Source: a bacterium (GTDB lineage Bacteria; CAYTYR01; UBA6262). From it: 58,615 nt of DNA. The stretch is taken from contig JAQTQE010000009.1 of the NCBI GenBank assembly GCA_028712365.1, positions 1-58,615 on the forward strand, written 5' to 3'. Position 1 is the stretch's first letter; every line of letters begins with the position of its first letter. Shown piece after piece: positions 50,714 to 58,615 of this stretch. The notes beneath the pieces are model-generated. The model ran no database searches and had not been told where the DNA came from. It was given only the letters and a program-made list of their open reading frames with translations. The position numbers and the translations under genes were made by a program.

Positions 50714-51265
50714 GTGAAGATTGGCGTTGTCAGTGACCTTCATGGAAGTTTATTAGCATTTGAAAAAACAGTAAATCATTTTCGGGCGAGGAATGTGGAA
50801 TTGATCCTCAACGCCGGCGACCTGTTCAGCTACGGGCCGCGCAATCCGCTGCCTGAAGGTTATGCTCCGGGAGACCTGGTCAAAGCCATTAATAATCTTT
50901 CTATCCCGATGGTAGTAGCCCAGGGCAACTGTGATAGCGAAGTAGACCAGGCAGTGCTCAATGTGCCGTTATTGTCGCCTTATGCTTTTGTTTATGTGAG
51001 CGGCAAAAAGATCATGGTCAACCACGGGCATAAACTGTCTGATGATGAAAAGATACAATTAGCGAAAAGACTGAACATAGATATTTTTATTGTGGGCCAT
51101 ACTCACCTGCCGAAGCTGGAACGGCTGGAAAAAATGATCTTGCTTAATCCCGGCAGCCCGGCTTTACCGAAGGGCAGTCCCACGGCGGGAACCATAGACA
51201 TCACCGATCATGAGACGAATATTGAGATATTTAACATCGACACCGGCAACGTAGTAATGCGCTAA
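50714..51265 (+). CDS. Metallophosphoesterase, YfcE/MJ0936 type
   Basis: 183 residues, GTG start. Calcineurin-like metal motifs in order: VVSDLHGS, LNAGDLFSYG, AQGNCDSE, MVNHGHK, VGHTHLPKL, LLNPGSPALPKG. Small stand-alone phosphodiesterase; substrate unknown. Confidence 0.94.
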   Translation: MKIGVVSDLHGSLLAFEKTVNHFRARNVELILNAGDLFSYGPRNPLPEGYAPGDLVKAINNLSIPMVVAQGNCDSEVDQAVLNVPLLSPYAFVYVSGKKIMVNHGHKLSDDEKIQLAKRLNIDIFIVGHTHLPKLERLEKMILLNPGSPALPKGSPTAGTIDITDHETNIEIFNIDTGNVVMR

Positions 51266-51279
51266 ATATTAAAATAGTT

Positions 51280-51390
51280 TTAGGTGTTGGGTTAAGAAGT
51301 AAGTTTGGTCTGAGGTCTACAGATGTTAGTCTTAAACCACAAACTTCAGACTTACCTCCATACCTACTTCCACAACTAATACCTTTTTTA
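51280..51390 (-). repeat. ~100-bp palindromic repeat, copy D, inverted
   Basis: Reads on the minus strand GTTGTGGAAGTAGGTATGG, AGGTAAGTCTGAAGTTTGTG, GTTTAAGACTAACATC, CTCAGACCAAACTTACTTC. Lies between the phosphodiesterase gene and cinA. Confidence 0.82.
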
Positions 51391-51421
51391 ATCAATGATT
51401 GATCAGTAAACTGGAGGTTAG

Positions 51422-52684
51422 GTGCACACAGAAATAATTTCCATAGGGACCGAGCTCTTATTGGGCAAGGTGAATACCAATGCTAGTTATTTAAGCGAAA
51501 AAATAACCGGCATTGGCCTTAATTTAATATATGAGACTACGGTCGGCGATAACAAGGCTAACATGGCTGAAGCTTTACGGCAGGTTTTTAGACGGGCGAA
51601 GGTAGTTTTTATTACCGGCGGCCTGGGCCCGACTTTTGATGACCTGACCCGGGAAGTTATAGCCGAAGTGCTGGATAAGAAACTGGTCTTTAGCCGGGAA
51701 GCTATGCAGTCAGTGGCTGCTTTTTTTGCCAAACGCGGGCAGGAAATGCCCAAGAAAAATGAAAAACAGGCATATTACATTGAAGGAGCGCGGCTGATCC
51801 CCAATGAGATCGGCACCGCGCCCGGGCAGATCATTGAATTACAGAAACACCAGGATTTTACGGCTGAGACTATCATCCTCTTGCCCGGGCCGCAGTATGA
51901 AATAGAGCCAATGATCAACAAAGTAGTCATTCCTTTCCTGAAAGAAAAATACGAACGCGGCCTGACCAGGCTGCACGTGATGCATGTAGCGGGAATGAGT
52001 GAAAGCAAAGTAGATGAAGAGATCAAGGAACAAGTCGAGATAGAACGCAAACTGGAAGGCGGCGATCTGCGCTTTGCTCTGGTAGCGCGCCCGGGTGTCG
52101 TCGATGTAGTCATTATCGGCAGCGGCAAAAACGAATTATTGATCGACGGGTTTATTAATAAAGCGAAAAGGGAATTAAAAGAAAAACTGGGCAATAATAT
52201 CTTTGGTGAAAACGACGAGTCCCTGCCGCAGGTTACGGGTAATTTACTGGGCCGCAAGAAAATGACCTTGGCTATCGCCGAGAGCTGCACCGCGGGGCTC
52301 CTCAGCAAAATGATCACTGATGTTTCCGGCTCATCTATGTATTTCAAAGGCGCCATAATTGCCTATAACAACCTGGTGAAGAAAGAAGTCCTGGGAGTAT
52401 CTGCCGAAAGCCTGGCGCAGCAGGGCGCCGTCAGCAGAGAAGTGGCCCTGGAAATGGCCCGGGGAGTGAGAAAATTATGCAAATCCAGTATCGGTATCGG
52501 TATTACCGGTATTGCCGGCCCCGGGGGAGGCACTCCGGAGAAACCAGTGGGTTTAGTATATTGCGCTTTAGTCAGTGACCAGGGAGAGCAATGCAACGAA
52601 CAGCATTTTGCCGGTAACCGGCGGGGGATCAGGGAAAAAGCGGCGATCTATTCATTAGATATGCTGCGCAGATTTTTGTTGTAA
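51422..52684 (+). CDS. cinA: CinA, competence/damage-inducible protein (NMN amidohydrolase type)
   Basis: 420 residues, GTG start with GGAGG 6-7 nt upstream. N-terminal MoCF-biosynthesis-like domain (SIGTELLLGKVNTNA, TGGLGPTFDDLTREV), middle KH-like part, and a C-terminal PncC nicotinamide-nucleotide amidase domain (AESCTAGLLSKMITDVSGSS, GIAGPGGGTPEKPVGLVY). Full-length two-domain form. Role in NAD salvage and pyrophosphatase activity is known for the family. Confidence 0.96.
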   Translation: MHTEIISIGTELLLGKVNTNASYLSEKITGIGLNLIYETTVGDNKANMAEALRQVFRRAKVVFITGGLGPTFDDLTREVIAEVLDKKLVFSREAMQSVAAFFAKRGQEMPKKNEKQAYYIEGARLIPNEIGTAPGQIIELQKHQDFTAETIILLPGPQYEIEPMINKVVIPFLKEKYERGLTRLHVMHVAGMSESKVDEEIKEQVEIERKLEGGDLRFALVARPGVVDVVIIGSGKNELLIDGFINKAKRELKEKLGNNIFGENDESLPQVTGNLLGRKKMTLAIAESCTAGLLSKMITDVSGSSMYFKGAIIAYNNLVKKEVLGVSAESLAQQGAVSREVALEMARGVRKLCKSSIGIGITGIAGPGGGTPEKPVGLVYCALVSDQGEQCNEQHFAGNRRGIREKAAIYSLDMLRRFLL

Positions 52685-52703
52685 TTCCGGATAAGGAGCT
52701 TTT

Positions 52704-53192
52704 ATGCTCGATATTAAAAAATTGTTCAACAGGCTTTTTATAGACCAGGAAATGAAACAGAAGATCGGATTTTTCAGGAAGATCAGTATTTTTAACGGCT
52801 TAAGCAGTTTTGATGTCGGCAAATTAGTGACAGCTATGTATTGCCGGGCTTACGAAACAGATGAAATAATATGTTCCGAGCATGAGTTAGGGAAAGCCCT
52901 ATTCATCATCATGAGCGGGGAAGTGGCTATTACCCGCAAAAGCGGCTTACTAAAAGAAAATAAGGTCCTTTCCCGCTTGCAAAGCGGTGAATTCTTTGGG
53001 GAAATGGCTTTGCTGGAGGAAAAACCACGTTCCGCTACGGCCAAAGCAATGACTTCTTGCCAGGTGTGCATTATCTATAAAGCGAATTTTGACAGCATGA
53101 TCGAGAAGAATCCTAAAATAGGCTTAGTAGTTATAAAAAATATCGCGGTTATCCTGTCATCCCGTTTACGCGGGATGATCGACGGAGGGTAA
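52704..53192 (+). CDS. Cyclic-nucleotide-binding-domain protein
   Basis: 162 residues, one cNMP-binding (CAP-type) beta-roll at about 25-140: IFNGLSSFDVGKL, LFIIMSGEVAITRK, and the phosphate cassette GEFFGEMALLEEKPRSATAKA. No helix-turn-helix follows, so it is a stand-alone sensor or binding protein, not a transcription factor. AAGGAG SD. Next gene starts right after the stop. Confidence 0.9.
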   Translation: MLDIKKLFNRLFIDQEMKQKIGFFRKISIFNGLSSFDVGKLVTAMYCRAYETDEIICSEHELGKALFIIMSGEVAITRKSGLLKENKVLSRLQSGEFFGEMALLEEKPRSATAKAMTSCQVCIIYKANFDSMIEKNPKIGLVVIKNIAVILSSRLRGMIDGG

Positions 53193-53217
53193 GAAGATCC
53201 GTAATAGATATCTTTTT

Positions 53218-54255
53218 TTGCTTATAATTATTGCGGTTTTGTTCTGGTTTACCTATGAGATCAGGAGCGTTCTTTCCCCGTTCATCATATCCGTGGTCCT
53301 GGCCTATCTGCTAAATCCGGTGATAAACTATTATCATGCCCAAGGCTACAAAAAAGGGGTAATTGTACTCATCCTCTCGTTGATCTGCCTGTTGATCGTC
53401 GTGGAAACAGTGATCTTCCTGTTGCCGACAGTCATGGCGGAAATAGGACAATTGCAGCGCCAATTGCCGGAGATCTCCCTGCAGGTCAGGAACTCGCTGG
53501 CCAAAGCGCAGGAGCATTTAGTACAATATTATCCGCCTTTGAAGAGCAAAGACCTGCCGGACCTGGCCATGCAGAAAATGAACAGCTTCGCCGCCGGCAT
53601 CCCGGCTCATCTGCCGCAGATCATCGGCAATCTTTTTAATTTCCTGTCCTTATACGTGCTGGTGCCTTTTGTGACCATAGCGCTTTTGCTTGATGCCGAC
53701 CGATTTTCGTCATGGCTTTTTGCGATCGTTCCCAGCCGTCATACGGAAACGATCTTAAGCATTATTTCGGAAATCAACCAGGTCATGCGCGATTTCCTGC
53801 ATGGACAGGTAATGCGTCTTTTTTGGCTGACCGTCATCAGTATCTTCGGTTTATTGTATTTAAACGTTGATTTTGCTTTGATCTTCGGATTGCTGGCCGG
53901 TATCTTTAATATAATTCCGGTTTTGGGAGCCTGGTTCGGAGCGATACCACCGATATTAATGATCATTGTACAAGGAGATATATCCCTGGTTTTTAAGCTC
54001 ATTGTCCTCTTTATTGGCATTCAGGTATTGGATAATGCCTTTATCTCCACATACTACCTGTCAACCAGCGTGAATTTACATTTTGTCCTGGTGTTACTGG
54101 TAATTATGGTCGGGGCGGAGTTTTACGGTTTGATGGGGGTAATACTGGCCGTACCAGTGGCCAGCATGATCAAAGTAGTCATACAGATACTCTATCATGA
54201 CTACCAGCATAAACAAAAAATAACGGTACAGCAACAACAGCCGGCGCAGGGATAA
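53218..54255 (+). CDS. AI-2E family (PerM/YdiK) transporter
   Basis: At least 345 residues, about eight TM segments. Family blocks: IRSVLSPFIISVVLAYLLNP near the N-terminus, LLAGIFNIIPVLGAWFGAIP and VQVLDNAFIS-like (GIQVLDNAFISTYYLS). The given TTG start has no SD. The frame stays open upstream, and the natural N-terminus appears to start about seven residues earlier at ATC (53197; IRNRYLFLLI...), 8 nt after a perfect GGAGGG (53183-53188). No ATG/GTG is available there. Function in the family ranges from autoinducer export to ion transport. Confidence 0.9.
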   Translation: MLIIIAVLFWFTYEIRSVLSPFIISVVLAYLLNPVINYYHAQGYKKGVIVLILSLICLLIVVETVIFLLPTVMAEIGQLQRQLPEISLQVRNSLAKAQEHLVQYYPPLKSKDLPDLAMQKMNSFAAGIPAHLPQIIGNLFNFLSLYVLVPFVTIALLLDADRFSSWLFAIVPSRHTETILSIISEINQVMRDFLHGQVMRLFWLTVISIFGLLYLNVDFALIFGLLAGIFNIIPVLGAWFGAIPPILMIIVQGDISLVFKLIVLFIGIQVLDNAFISTYYLSTSVNLHFVLVLLVIMVGAEFYGLMGVILAVPVASMIKVVIQILYHDYQHKQKITVQQQQPAQG

Positions 54256-54267
54256 GGAGAAACACGG

Positions 54268-54834
54268 GTGCGTATTTTTGTCGGGATCGACGTCAATTCC
54301 GGGATAAAAGAGAAAGTGGCCGAGGTACAGGAACAGTTAAAACTGGTTGAAGCTGACGTGCGCTGGGTGGCCAAGGAAAATTTACACCTGACCTTGCATT
54401 TTTGCGGTGAAGTCAGTGATAAAAAAGCCCAGGATATTATCCAGGTCTGCCGCGGCATTGCCAGCGAAGTTCCTCCTTTTACCCTGGAGATCAAATATGT
54501 AGGTACTTTTCCTCCGTATGGCGATCCGCGCATTATCTGGACCGGTGTCGAAAAAGGACGGGATGAGGCGATCACCCTGATCGAGGTAACTAAAAGACAT
54601 CTGACCCTGGTCACGGGTGTTACGGAAAAAAAGGATATTTCTCCTCATTTGACTTTTGGGCGCATCAGGACCAACAGGAATATAGGAGTGCTCACTACCC
54701 AATTGCATAAATTAGCCAACCTCGGTTTTGGCGAACAAGTAGTGGATAAGATCCTGGTAATGGAAAGCAAATTAAAACCTACCGGTCCTGTATATTCTGT
54801 TTTAGAAGAGATCAAACTGGCGGAAAAGAAATAA
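54268..54834 (+). CDS. thpR: RNA 2',3'-cyclic phosphodiesterase (ThpR/LigT)
   Basis: 188 residues, GTG start (AAGGAG 9 nt upstream). The 2H-phosphoesterase signature is there twice: HLTL (residue about 40) and HLTF (about 127, SPHLTFGRI). N-terminus RIFVGIDVN as in LigT. Acts on RNA ends bearing 2',3'-cyclic phosphate. Confidence 0.94.
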   Translation: MRIFVGIDVNSGIKEKVAEVQEQLKLVEADVRWVAKENLHLTLHFCGEVSDKKAQDIIQVCRGIASEVPPFTLEIKYVGTFPPYGDPRIIWTGVEKGRDEAITLIEVTKRHLTLVTGVTEKKDISPHLTFGRIRTNRNIGVLTTQLHKLANLGFGEQVVDKILVMESKLKPTGPVYSVLEEIKLAEKK

Positions 54835-54924
54835 TTTTAGCCGCGTAATCGTATTTCGGAAATCCGCGCAATCAAGGGCTGAACGATTTTGTGAAGCCCT
54901 AATCAAGGAGGCGGGACAGATTAG

Positions 54925-55632
54925 ATGACTAAAAAAATCCTCAAGATAGGCCTAGGGGTAATGATCTTTAGTTTCATCCTGAGATCGCAAGTCAGCACTA
55001 TATCCACTGCCGCTACCAAAGATTTTAATAATTTTGATTTTAAAGAATACTTATGTAAACCCTGCATCGCCCTGACTTTTGATGATGGCCCGCACCAAGG
55101 CTATACCAGGGAAATATTGAAAGTGCTGGAGCAGGAAGGGGCCCGGGCTACTTTTTTTGTGGTCGGCAAACAAGTAAAGATCTTCCCGGAGTTATTGCGG
55201 GAAATTGCCAGCAGCGGCAATGAGATCGGCAATCACACGTATAATCATTATAACCTGACGACGCTGGATGCGGTGCAGATCAATTATGAGATCAAAACCA
55301 ATGAAGAATTGATCGAACGTGTCACCGGCCTGGTCCCGCGGTATTTTCGGCCGCCGGGAGGACATTATAATTATAAAGTGGTAGAGGTAGCCAATGAAAA
55401 CGGCGAAGATATGGCTCTCTGGTCGATCCATACCAATGATACGGATCGCCCGACTTCCGCGTATATTTGCCAGCGGGTACTGCGTAACGTGGAAGACCGG
55501 AGCGTCATCCTCCTGCACAGCGGGGTAAAACAAACCCTGGAAGCACTGCCTCAATTGATCAGGGAGTTAAGGAAAAAAGGATTCAGGTTAGTCACACTCA
55601 GTGAATTAGACAATAGCGGAGAGTCTTCTTGA
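54925..55632 (+). CDS. Polysaccharide deacetylase (NodB-type)
   Basis: 235 residues, N-terminal signal/anchor (about 5-25). NodB motifs: ALTFDDGPH (catalytic/metal Asp), GNHTYNHYNL (metal His pair), RPPGGHYN, WSIHTNDT and the C-terminal LLHSG. Extracytoplasmic deacetylation of peptidoglycan or another N-acetylated glycan. AGGAGG SD. It overlaps ruvX by 4 nt. Confidence 0.94.
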   Translation: MTKKILKIGLGVMIFSFILRSQVSTISTAATKDFNNFDFKEYLCKPCIALTFDDGPHQGYTREILKVLEQEGARATFFVVGKQVKIFPELLREIASSGNEIGNHTYNHYNLTTLDAVQINYEIKTNEELIERVTGLVPRYFRPPGGHYNYKVVEVANENGEDMALWSIHTNDTDRPTSAYICQRVLRNVEDRSVILLHSGVKQTLEALPQLIRELRKKGFRLVTLSELDNSGESS

Positions 55633-56060
55633 AAAGGATAATGGGCCTGGACGTCGGAGAAAAAACGATCGGTATCGCGATAACTGATCCTTTGCATATT
55701 ATGGCCCAGCCAGTGACCACGATCAGGAGAACCAGCCTGGAAAAAGATTTTGCCTGTATCGCTGAAAAGATCAAAGAATATGATATCGGCGAGATCGTTA
55801 TCGGTTTGCCGCTGAATATGAACGGAAGTAGTGGCGAAAAAGTAAAAGTTGTGCTATTCTTTAAGGATAAATTAGCTGCCGCGGTGCCTGTCCCTATTAT
55901 TACCTGGGACGAACGTTTAAGTACGGTGGCCATGCAGAAGACCTTGATCGACGCTGATGTCTCCAGGAAAAAGCGCCGGCAAGTGATAGACAAACTAGCC
56001 GCTGTTTTTATATTGCAGGGGTATATGGATTTTAAGAAAACGGGGAGAAAGAATGGATAA
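55629..56060 (+). CDS. ruvX: RuvX/YqgF putative pre-16S rRNA nuclease / resolvase
   Basis: 143 residues. RNase-H-like fold: GLDVGEKTIGIAITDP with the first Asp, IVIGLPLNMNGS, TWDERLST and DKLAAVFILQGYMD with the last acidic residue. Family known for 16S rRNA 5' maturation. Start overlaps the deacetylase stop, end overlaps mltG by 8 nt; yqgF-mltG adjacency is common. Confidence 0.95.
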   Translation: MKRIMGLDVGEKTIGIAITDPLHIMAQPVTTIRRTSLEKDFACIAEKIKEYDIGEIVIGLPLNMNGSSGEKVKVVLFFKDKLAAAVPVPIITWDERLSTVAMQKTLIDADVSRKKRRQVIDKLAAVFILQGYMDFKKTGRKNG

Positions 56061-56994
56061 AAGGAAACTGCTATACCGCGTCACTGTGTTATTCCTATTA
56101 GTTTTTTTGGTGGGCAGTATCTATTATACGCCTTATACCGAACGGATCATTGTCATCGAGCCGGGGATGAATGCCAAGGAGATAGCTTTTATGCTCAGGG
56201 AAGAGCAATTGATCAAATCCCCGTATCTTTTCCTGACTTATACCAGGTTTAAAAGACTGGCCAACAGACTGCGCCCCGGCTGTTATGATCTAAATACTGA
56301 CATGAGTTTTGGGGATATGCTGACGAAATTATCCGAAGGGGAGACCTACGGAGTTAAGGTGATCATTCCCGAGGGCTATAGCAGCGTGCAGATCGCCGCT
56401 CTTCTTTCGGTTAAGAAATTAGTTAACCGGGAACAGTTCTTAAAAGTCGTCCGGCAAAAAGGGCTGGAAGGCTATTTATATCCGGCTACTTACGCTATCC
56501 TGCCGGGCACCAGGGCTGAAGCTGTCGCCCAAATGATGGTAGAAAAATTCAACAGCGTCTTTAATGAGAAATTATTGGCGCAATGTGAAGCGCTGAACCT
56601 GAACCAGCGGCAAGTATTGACCATGGCTTCTATTATCGAAAAGGAAGCTAAAAGATCCGAAGAGAAGCCTGAAGTTGCCGCTGTTTTTTATAATCGCTTA
56701 AAGAAAAAATGGTTATTGGAATCATGCGCCACTGTCCAGTATGCTTTAGGCAAGACCAAGGTTGGTTTGAGCCTGGGGGATCTGAAGACCAGGTCGCTTT
56801 ACAATACCTACCTGCATCCCGGCCTGCCGCCTGGCCCGATCTGCAATCCCGGACTGGCTTCCATTAAAGCCGCTCTCTATCCTGGGAATTCAGACAATAT
56901 GTTCTTTATCGCCAAGGGCGACGGCACCCACAAATTTTCCCGCTATTACCGGGACCATCTCAAAGAAAAACAGCAGCTCAAAAAGAAATCTTAG
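56053..56994 (+). CDS. mltG: Endolytic transglycosylase MltG
   Basis: 313 residues. N-terminal TM (about 9-25), LysM-like part (IVIEPGMNAKEIAFML), YLYPATYAI, catalytic Glu in ASIIEKEAKR, TVQYALGKTK, YNTYLHPGLPPGPICNPG and the C-terminal FFIAKGDGTHKFS. Cuts nascent peptidoglycan at the inner membrane. Confidence 0.96.
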   Translation: MDKRKLLYRVTVLFLLVFLVGSIYYTPYTERIIVIEPGMNAKEIAFMLREEQLIKSPYLFLTYTRFKRLANRLRPGCYDLNTDMSFGDMLTKLSEGETYGVKVIIPEGYSSVQIAALLSVKKLVNREQFLKVVRQKGLEGYLYPATYAILPGTRAEAVAQMMVEKFNSVFNEKLLAQCEALNLNQRQVLTMASIIEKEAKRSEEKPEVAAVFYNRLKKKWLLESCATVQYALGKTKVGLSLGDLKTRSLYNTYLHPGLPPGPICNPGLASIKAALYPGNSDNMFFIAKGDGTHKFSRYYRDHLKEKQQLKKKS

Positions 56995-57008
56995 CATAGG
57001 ATTAAAAT

Positions 57009-57181
57009 TGTAATGCACCCCATTTGTCAAGGAGAAATTAAGTTAGAGACAGGCTGTTGATCTTTGAGCAAAAATTGTCATAGAACTGCCTGGGGGTGAG
57101 ATTACCCAAAGCCTGGTGGGGGAAATCGGCGTTGTAATCGCTGATCCAGCGATGCAAAGCCGTATCTAGGGCGAAAGGATC
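57009..57181 (-). mobile_element. IS3-like element remnant, transposase C-terminus
   Basis: Minus-strand reading ends at TAA 57038-57040 and gives FALDTALHRWISDYNADFP, HQALGNLTPRQFYDNF, CSKINSLSLT: the C-terminal rve/integrase tail (YN...PHQALG...P) of an IS3-family OrfB. The outer end TGTAATGCACCCCATTTGTC (57009-) recurs at 58565. The 5' part of the transposase is missing; coding breaks off near 57181, where an unrelated plus-strand reading frame begins. Confidence 0.85.
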
Positions 57182-57502
57182 AGCCCAGTCATAAGGCCAG
57201 ACAATGAAACGTGGGAGGTATATCCAGAAAAAGGAGTAGGGGTAGGAGACTTTAGGAAATTTGGGAATCCAAAAAATTCTTTAACAGTATATGGAGAAGA
57301 TTCCAAAAATATCCTAAAAACTATAGATGCTGATCCCTCTCGTGTTAGACAAGCTTGTGAAGAGTACAAAAACCAACCATATAATACCTTATATCAAAAC
57401 AGTAATACTGGCGTAGGGGATGTTCTTGAGAGTATAGGGATTGGAGTTCCAACGGGTATGGGTTGGACACCTGGTTGGCCAAGGGGGTGGGCACCATGGT
57501 AA
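57182..57502 (+). pseudogene. C-terminal fragment of a toxin-like (RHS/polymorphic-type) protein
   Basis: The frame is open from the IS junction (first stop upstream is TAG at 57164-57169) to TAA 57500-57502 with no start codon of its own family's N-terminus: WEVYPEKGVGVGDFRKFG, then LTVYGEDSKNILKTID, CEEYKNQPYNTLYQNSNTGV, GDVLESIGIGVPTG, GWTPGWPRGWAPW. The YN-L-xx-N-x-N-TGVGDVLES-G ending resembles the tails of secreted RHS-type effector domains, where the residue at the Ser of QNS is often Cys. Assignment is from memory of the pattern and is tentative. The stop overlaps the next ATG. Confidence 0.5.
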
Positions 57503-58482
57503 GGAAATGGGTGAAACTTTTTACTATAGTATCTATTATTTTGGCAACATTTTTGATTTCCTCTTTAGAAGGAGGATGGTTAATGAGAAGAGAAACTTTG
57601 CGAGAGCGATTAGAAAGAATTGGGAAAGAAAATAATTGGGGTATAGCAGGGATAAACGATAATGACATAGTTAAAATATCAGTTTTAGGAAAAGAACTAT
57701 TTCATATTACTATAGGAGAGAAAAATAGGACTTGTGGAAATTTATCCTCTTCTCCGGATGGATTAAAATTTGCCTTTTGGAAAACAATCTTTTTTGATAA
57801 ATCTATTTTATATACTATTAACAGCGACGGGACTGGCTTAAAAGAGTTATTTTCTATACCAAAAGAACCATATAATGGTTCTATCTCTTGGGCACCCTCT
57901 GGCAAGTTAATTGCTTTTATAGTGGGATATTCTAGACAAAAGAAGGAAGATTTATATATTATTGATGTTGAAAGTGGGAAGTCAAAGATTCTTATTGAGA
58001 ATATCGGTGGAATTTCCCCTCAAGCATGGTCACCCAGTGGTATTTCTCCTCAGGCGTGGTCACCTGATGGGAATAAAATTGTTTATGAATCTTGTGAGAC
58101 TCCCGCACATGAAATTATGATTATTGATATAAATACTAAGGAAACTAAAAAAATAGCTGAGGGTAAATATCCTAGTTGGTCTCCTGATGGTAAAAAGATA
58201 GCTTTTAAAGATAAAGAGGGTAATTGTTATATTATTAATCATGATGGTAGCAATAAGCAACTTTTACTTAAAGGAAAAACTTCATTTATTAAATATATAA
58301 AAGGGATATATCAAGTTCGTGGTAATTTACTTTGGTCACCAGATAGTAAGTATATTCTTTATGATAGAATTACGGGGATGAAAGGAGTAGAAAGTACACT
58401 TTACATCATGGATGTAGAATCTAAAGAAAGTATCAAAATAGGTAGATTTTATTTTACTCCTTCTGTTTGGGTTAATCATTGA
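57496..58482 (+). CDS. Exported PD40/TolB-like beta-propeller protein
   Basis: 328 residues from ATG 57496, which overlaps the fragment upstream (ATGGTAA). N-terminal signal/anchor MVRKWVKLFTIVSIILATFL. At least five PD40-type repeats with the SWSPDGKKIAF pattern: LSSSPDGLKFAF, ISWAPSGKLIAFI, QAWSPDGNKIVYE, PSWSPDGKKIAFKD, LLWSPDSKYILYD; a short internal duplication (GISPQAWSP twice, about 170-190). AT-rich, unlike mltG. As the gene following a toxin-like tail it could be the cognate immunity or accessory protein; that is inference. Confidence 0.82.
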   Translation: MVRKWVKLFTIVSIILATFLISSLEGGWLMRRETLRERLERIGKENNWGIAGINDNDIVKISVLGKELFHITIGEKNRTCGNLSSSPDGLKFAFWKTIFFDKSILYTINSDGTGLKELFSIPKEPYNGSISWAPSGKLIAFIVGYSRQKKEDLYIIDVESGKSKILIENIGGISPQAWSPSGISPQAWSPDGNKIVYESCETPAHEIMIIDINTKETKKIAEGKYPSWSPDGKKIAFKDKEGNCYIINHDGSNKQLLLKGKTSFIKYIKGIYQVRGNLLWSPDSKYILYDRITGMKGVESTLYIMDVESKESIKIGRFYFTPSVWVNH

Positions 58483-58530
58483 TTTAGATGACGGAGTTAA
58501 CTATTTAACTTTTGAAAAGTTTTATAAATG

Positions 58531-58565
58531 AAGGCTGGTGGAATTAATTCATCAGCCTTTATTTT
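58531..58565 (+). terminator. Rho-independent terminator after the propeller gene
   Basis: AAGGCTGGTG/CATCAGCCTT, 10-bp stem with one G-U pair, 9-nt loop, then TATTTT. Confidence 0.85.
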
Positions 58566-58615
58566 GTAATGCACCCCATTTGTCAAGGAGAAATTAAGTT
58601 AGAGACAGGCGGTTG
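58565..58615 (-). mobile_element. IS3-like element, end entering the window
   Basis: 51 bp identical to 57009-57059 but for one base (T/G at position 49), same orientation; includes the IS terminus and the last codons of the transposase (TAA at 58594-58596). Probably the start of a fuller copy beyond the edge. Confidence 0.85.

Noticed and set aside
51775-52356. 193-codon minus-strand ORF opposite cinA
   Set aside because: Antisense shadow of a recognised gene with no start signals.
1-58615. CRISPR array
   Set aside because: The only regularly spaced repeats are the contiguous 16-mers and 8-mers; there are no unique spacers and no cas genes.

Overview
The window reads as a chromosomal segment from an anaerobic, diderm (Gram-negative-type) bacterium of an uncultured lineage. 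Outer-membrane signs are a TonB-dependent receptor with ExbB/ExbD/TonB, heptose genes for LPS core (gmhA, rfaE2) and MltG. Anaerobic signs are a four-subunit 2-oxoacid:ferredoxin oxidoreductase, several [4Fe-4S] and radical-SAM proteins, a HydG-type maturase, GTP-type PEP carboxykinase and ThiC. A candidate phylum such as Omnitrophota would fit, but nothing in the window (no rRNA) proves the lineage.

Layout: 1-5 kb holds a 5'-truncated clpB, a polytopic membrane protein, a left-handed beta-helix acyltransferase-like protein and nagB. 5-8.3 kb carries tRNA-Leu(CAA), tRNA-Ala(GGC), a probable structured RNA, a NlpC/P60 endopeptidase, a yjbQ homologue and several short repeat elements. 8.2-11.4 kb is rsmD-nadK-recN. 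11.4-22.6 kb is the most unusual block: fur followed by about sixteen genes on one strand (DUF5320-like small proteins, two NifX/NifB-type cofactor-binding proteins, two ferredoxin-MinD ATPases, an Mrp ATPase, a NifU-like scaffold, two methyltransferases, a DUF2099/methanogenesis-marker-8 protein, three radical-SAM proteins including a HydG with an altered auxiliary-cluster motif, and a metallo-beta-lactamase-fold protein). It looks like a locus for making or loading an iron-containing organometallic cofactor. 22.6-26.9 kb is a TonB uptake module with a His-rich membrane peptide and a secretion-signal leader ORF. 27-34 kb has the 2-oxoacid:ferredoxin oxidoreductase, an ArgA-like acetyltransferase, an ABC export module and a PmbA/TldD-family protein.

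34-41 kb is the shikimate pathway (aroE-aroC-aroK-aroB ... aroQ), split between aroB and aroQ by an AT-rich insert carrying an inverted-repeat element, two small secreted proteins and dinD. 40.8-45.8 kb is pepQ-efp-accB-accC and heptose genes; 45.8-48.6 kb is thiD2-thiC plus an orphan solute-binding lipoprotein; 48.8-57 kb is pckG, a phosphodiesterase, cinA, a cNMP-binding protein, an AI-2E-family permease, thpR, a polysaccharide deacetylase, ruvX and mltG. The last 1.6 kb lies between two ends of an IS3-like element and holds a truncated toxin-like tail followed by a beta-propeller protein.

Between genes there are at least four families of short repeats. One (5056-5254 and 7981-8247) ends exactly 5 nt before the start codons of nagB and rsmD, so its terminal repeat supplies their Shine-Dalgarno sequence. 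A second is a roughly 100-bp imperfect palindrome found in four full copies and one fragment. A third is a degenerate 16-nt tandem repeat associated with the second. A fourth is a duplicated tRNA 3' end with an adjoining 114-bp inverted repeat. These repeats, the HydG variant and the cofactor island are the parts most worth a second look.
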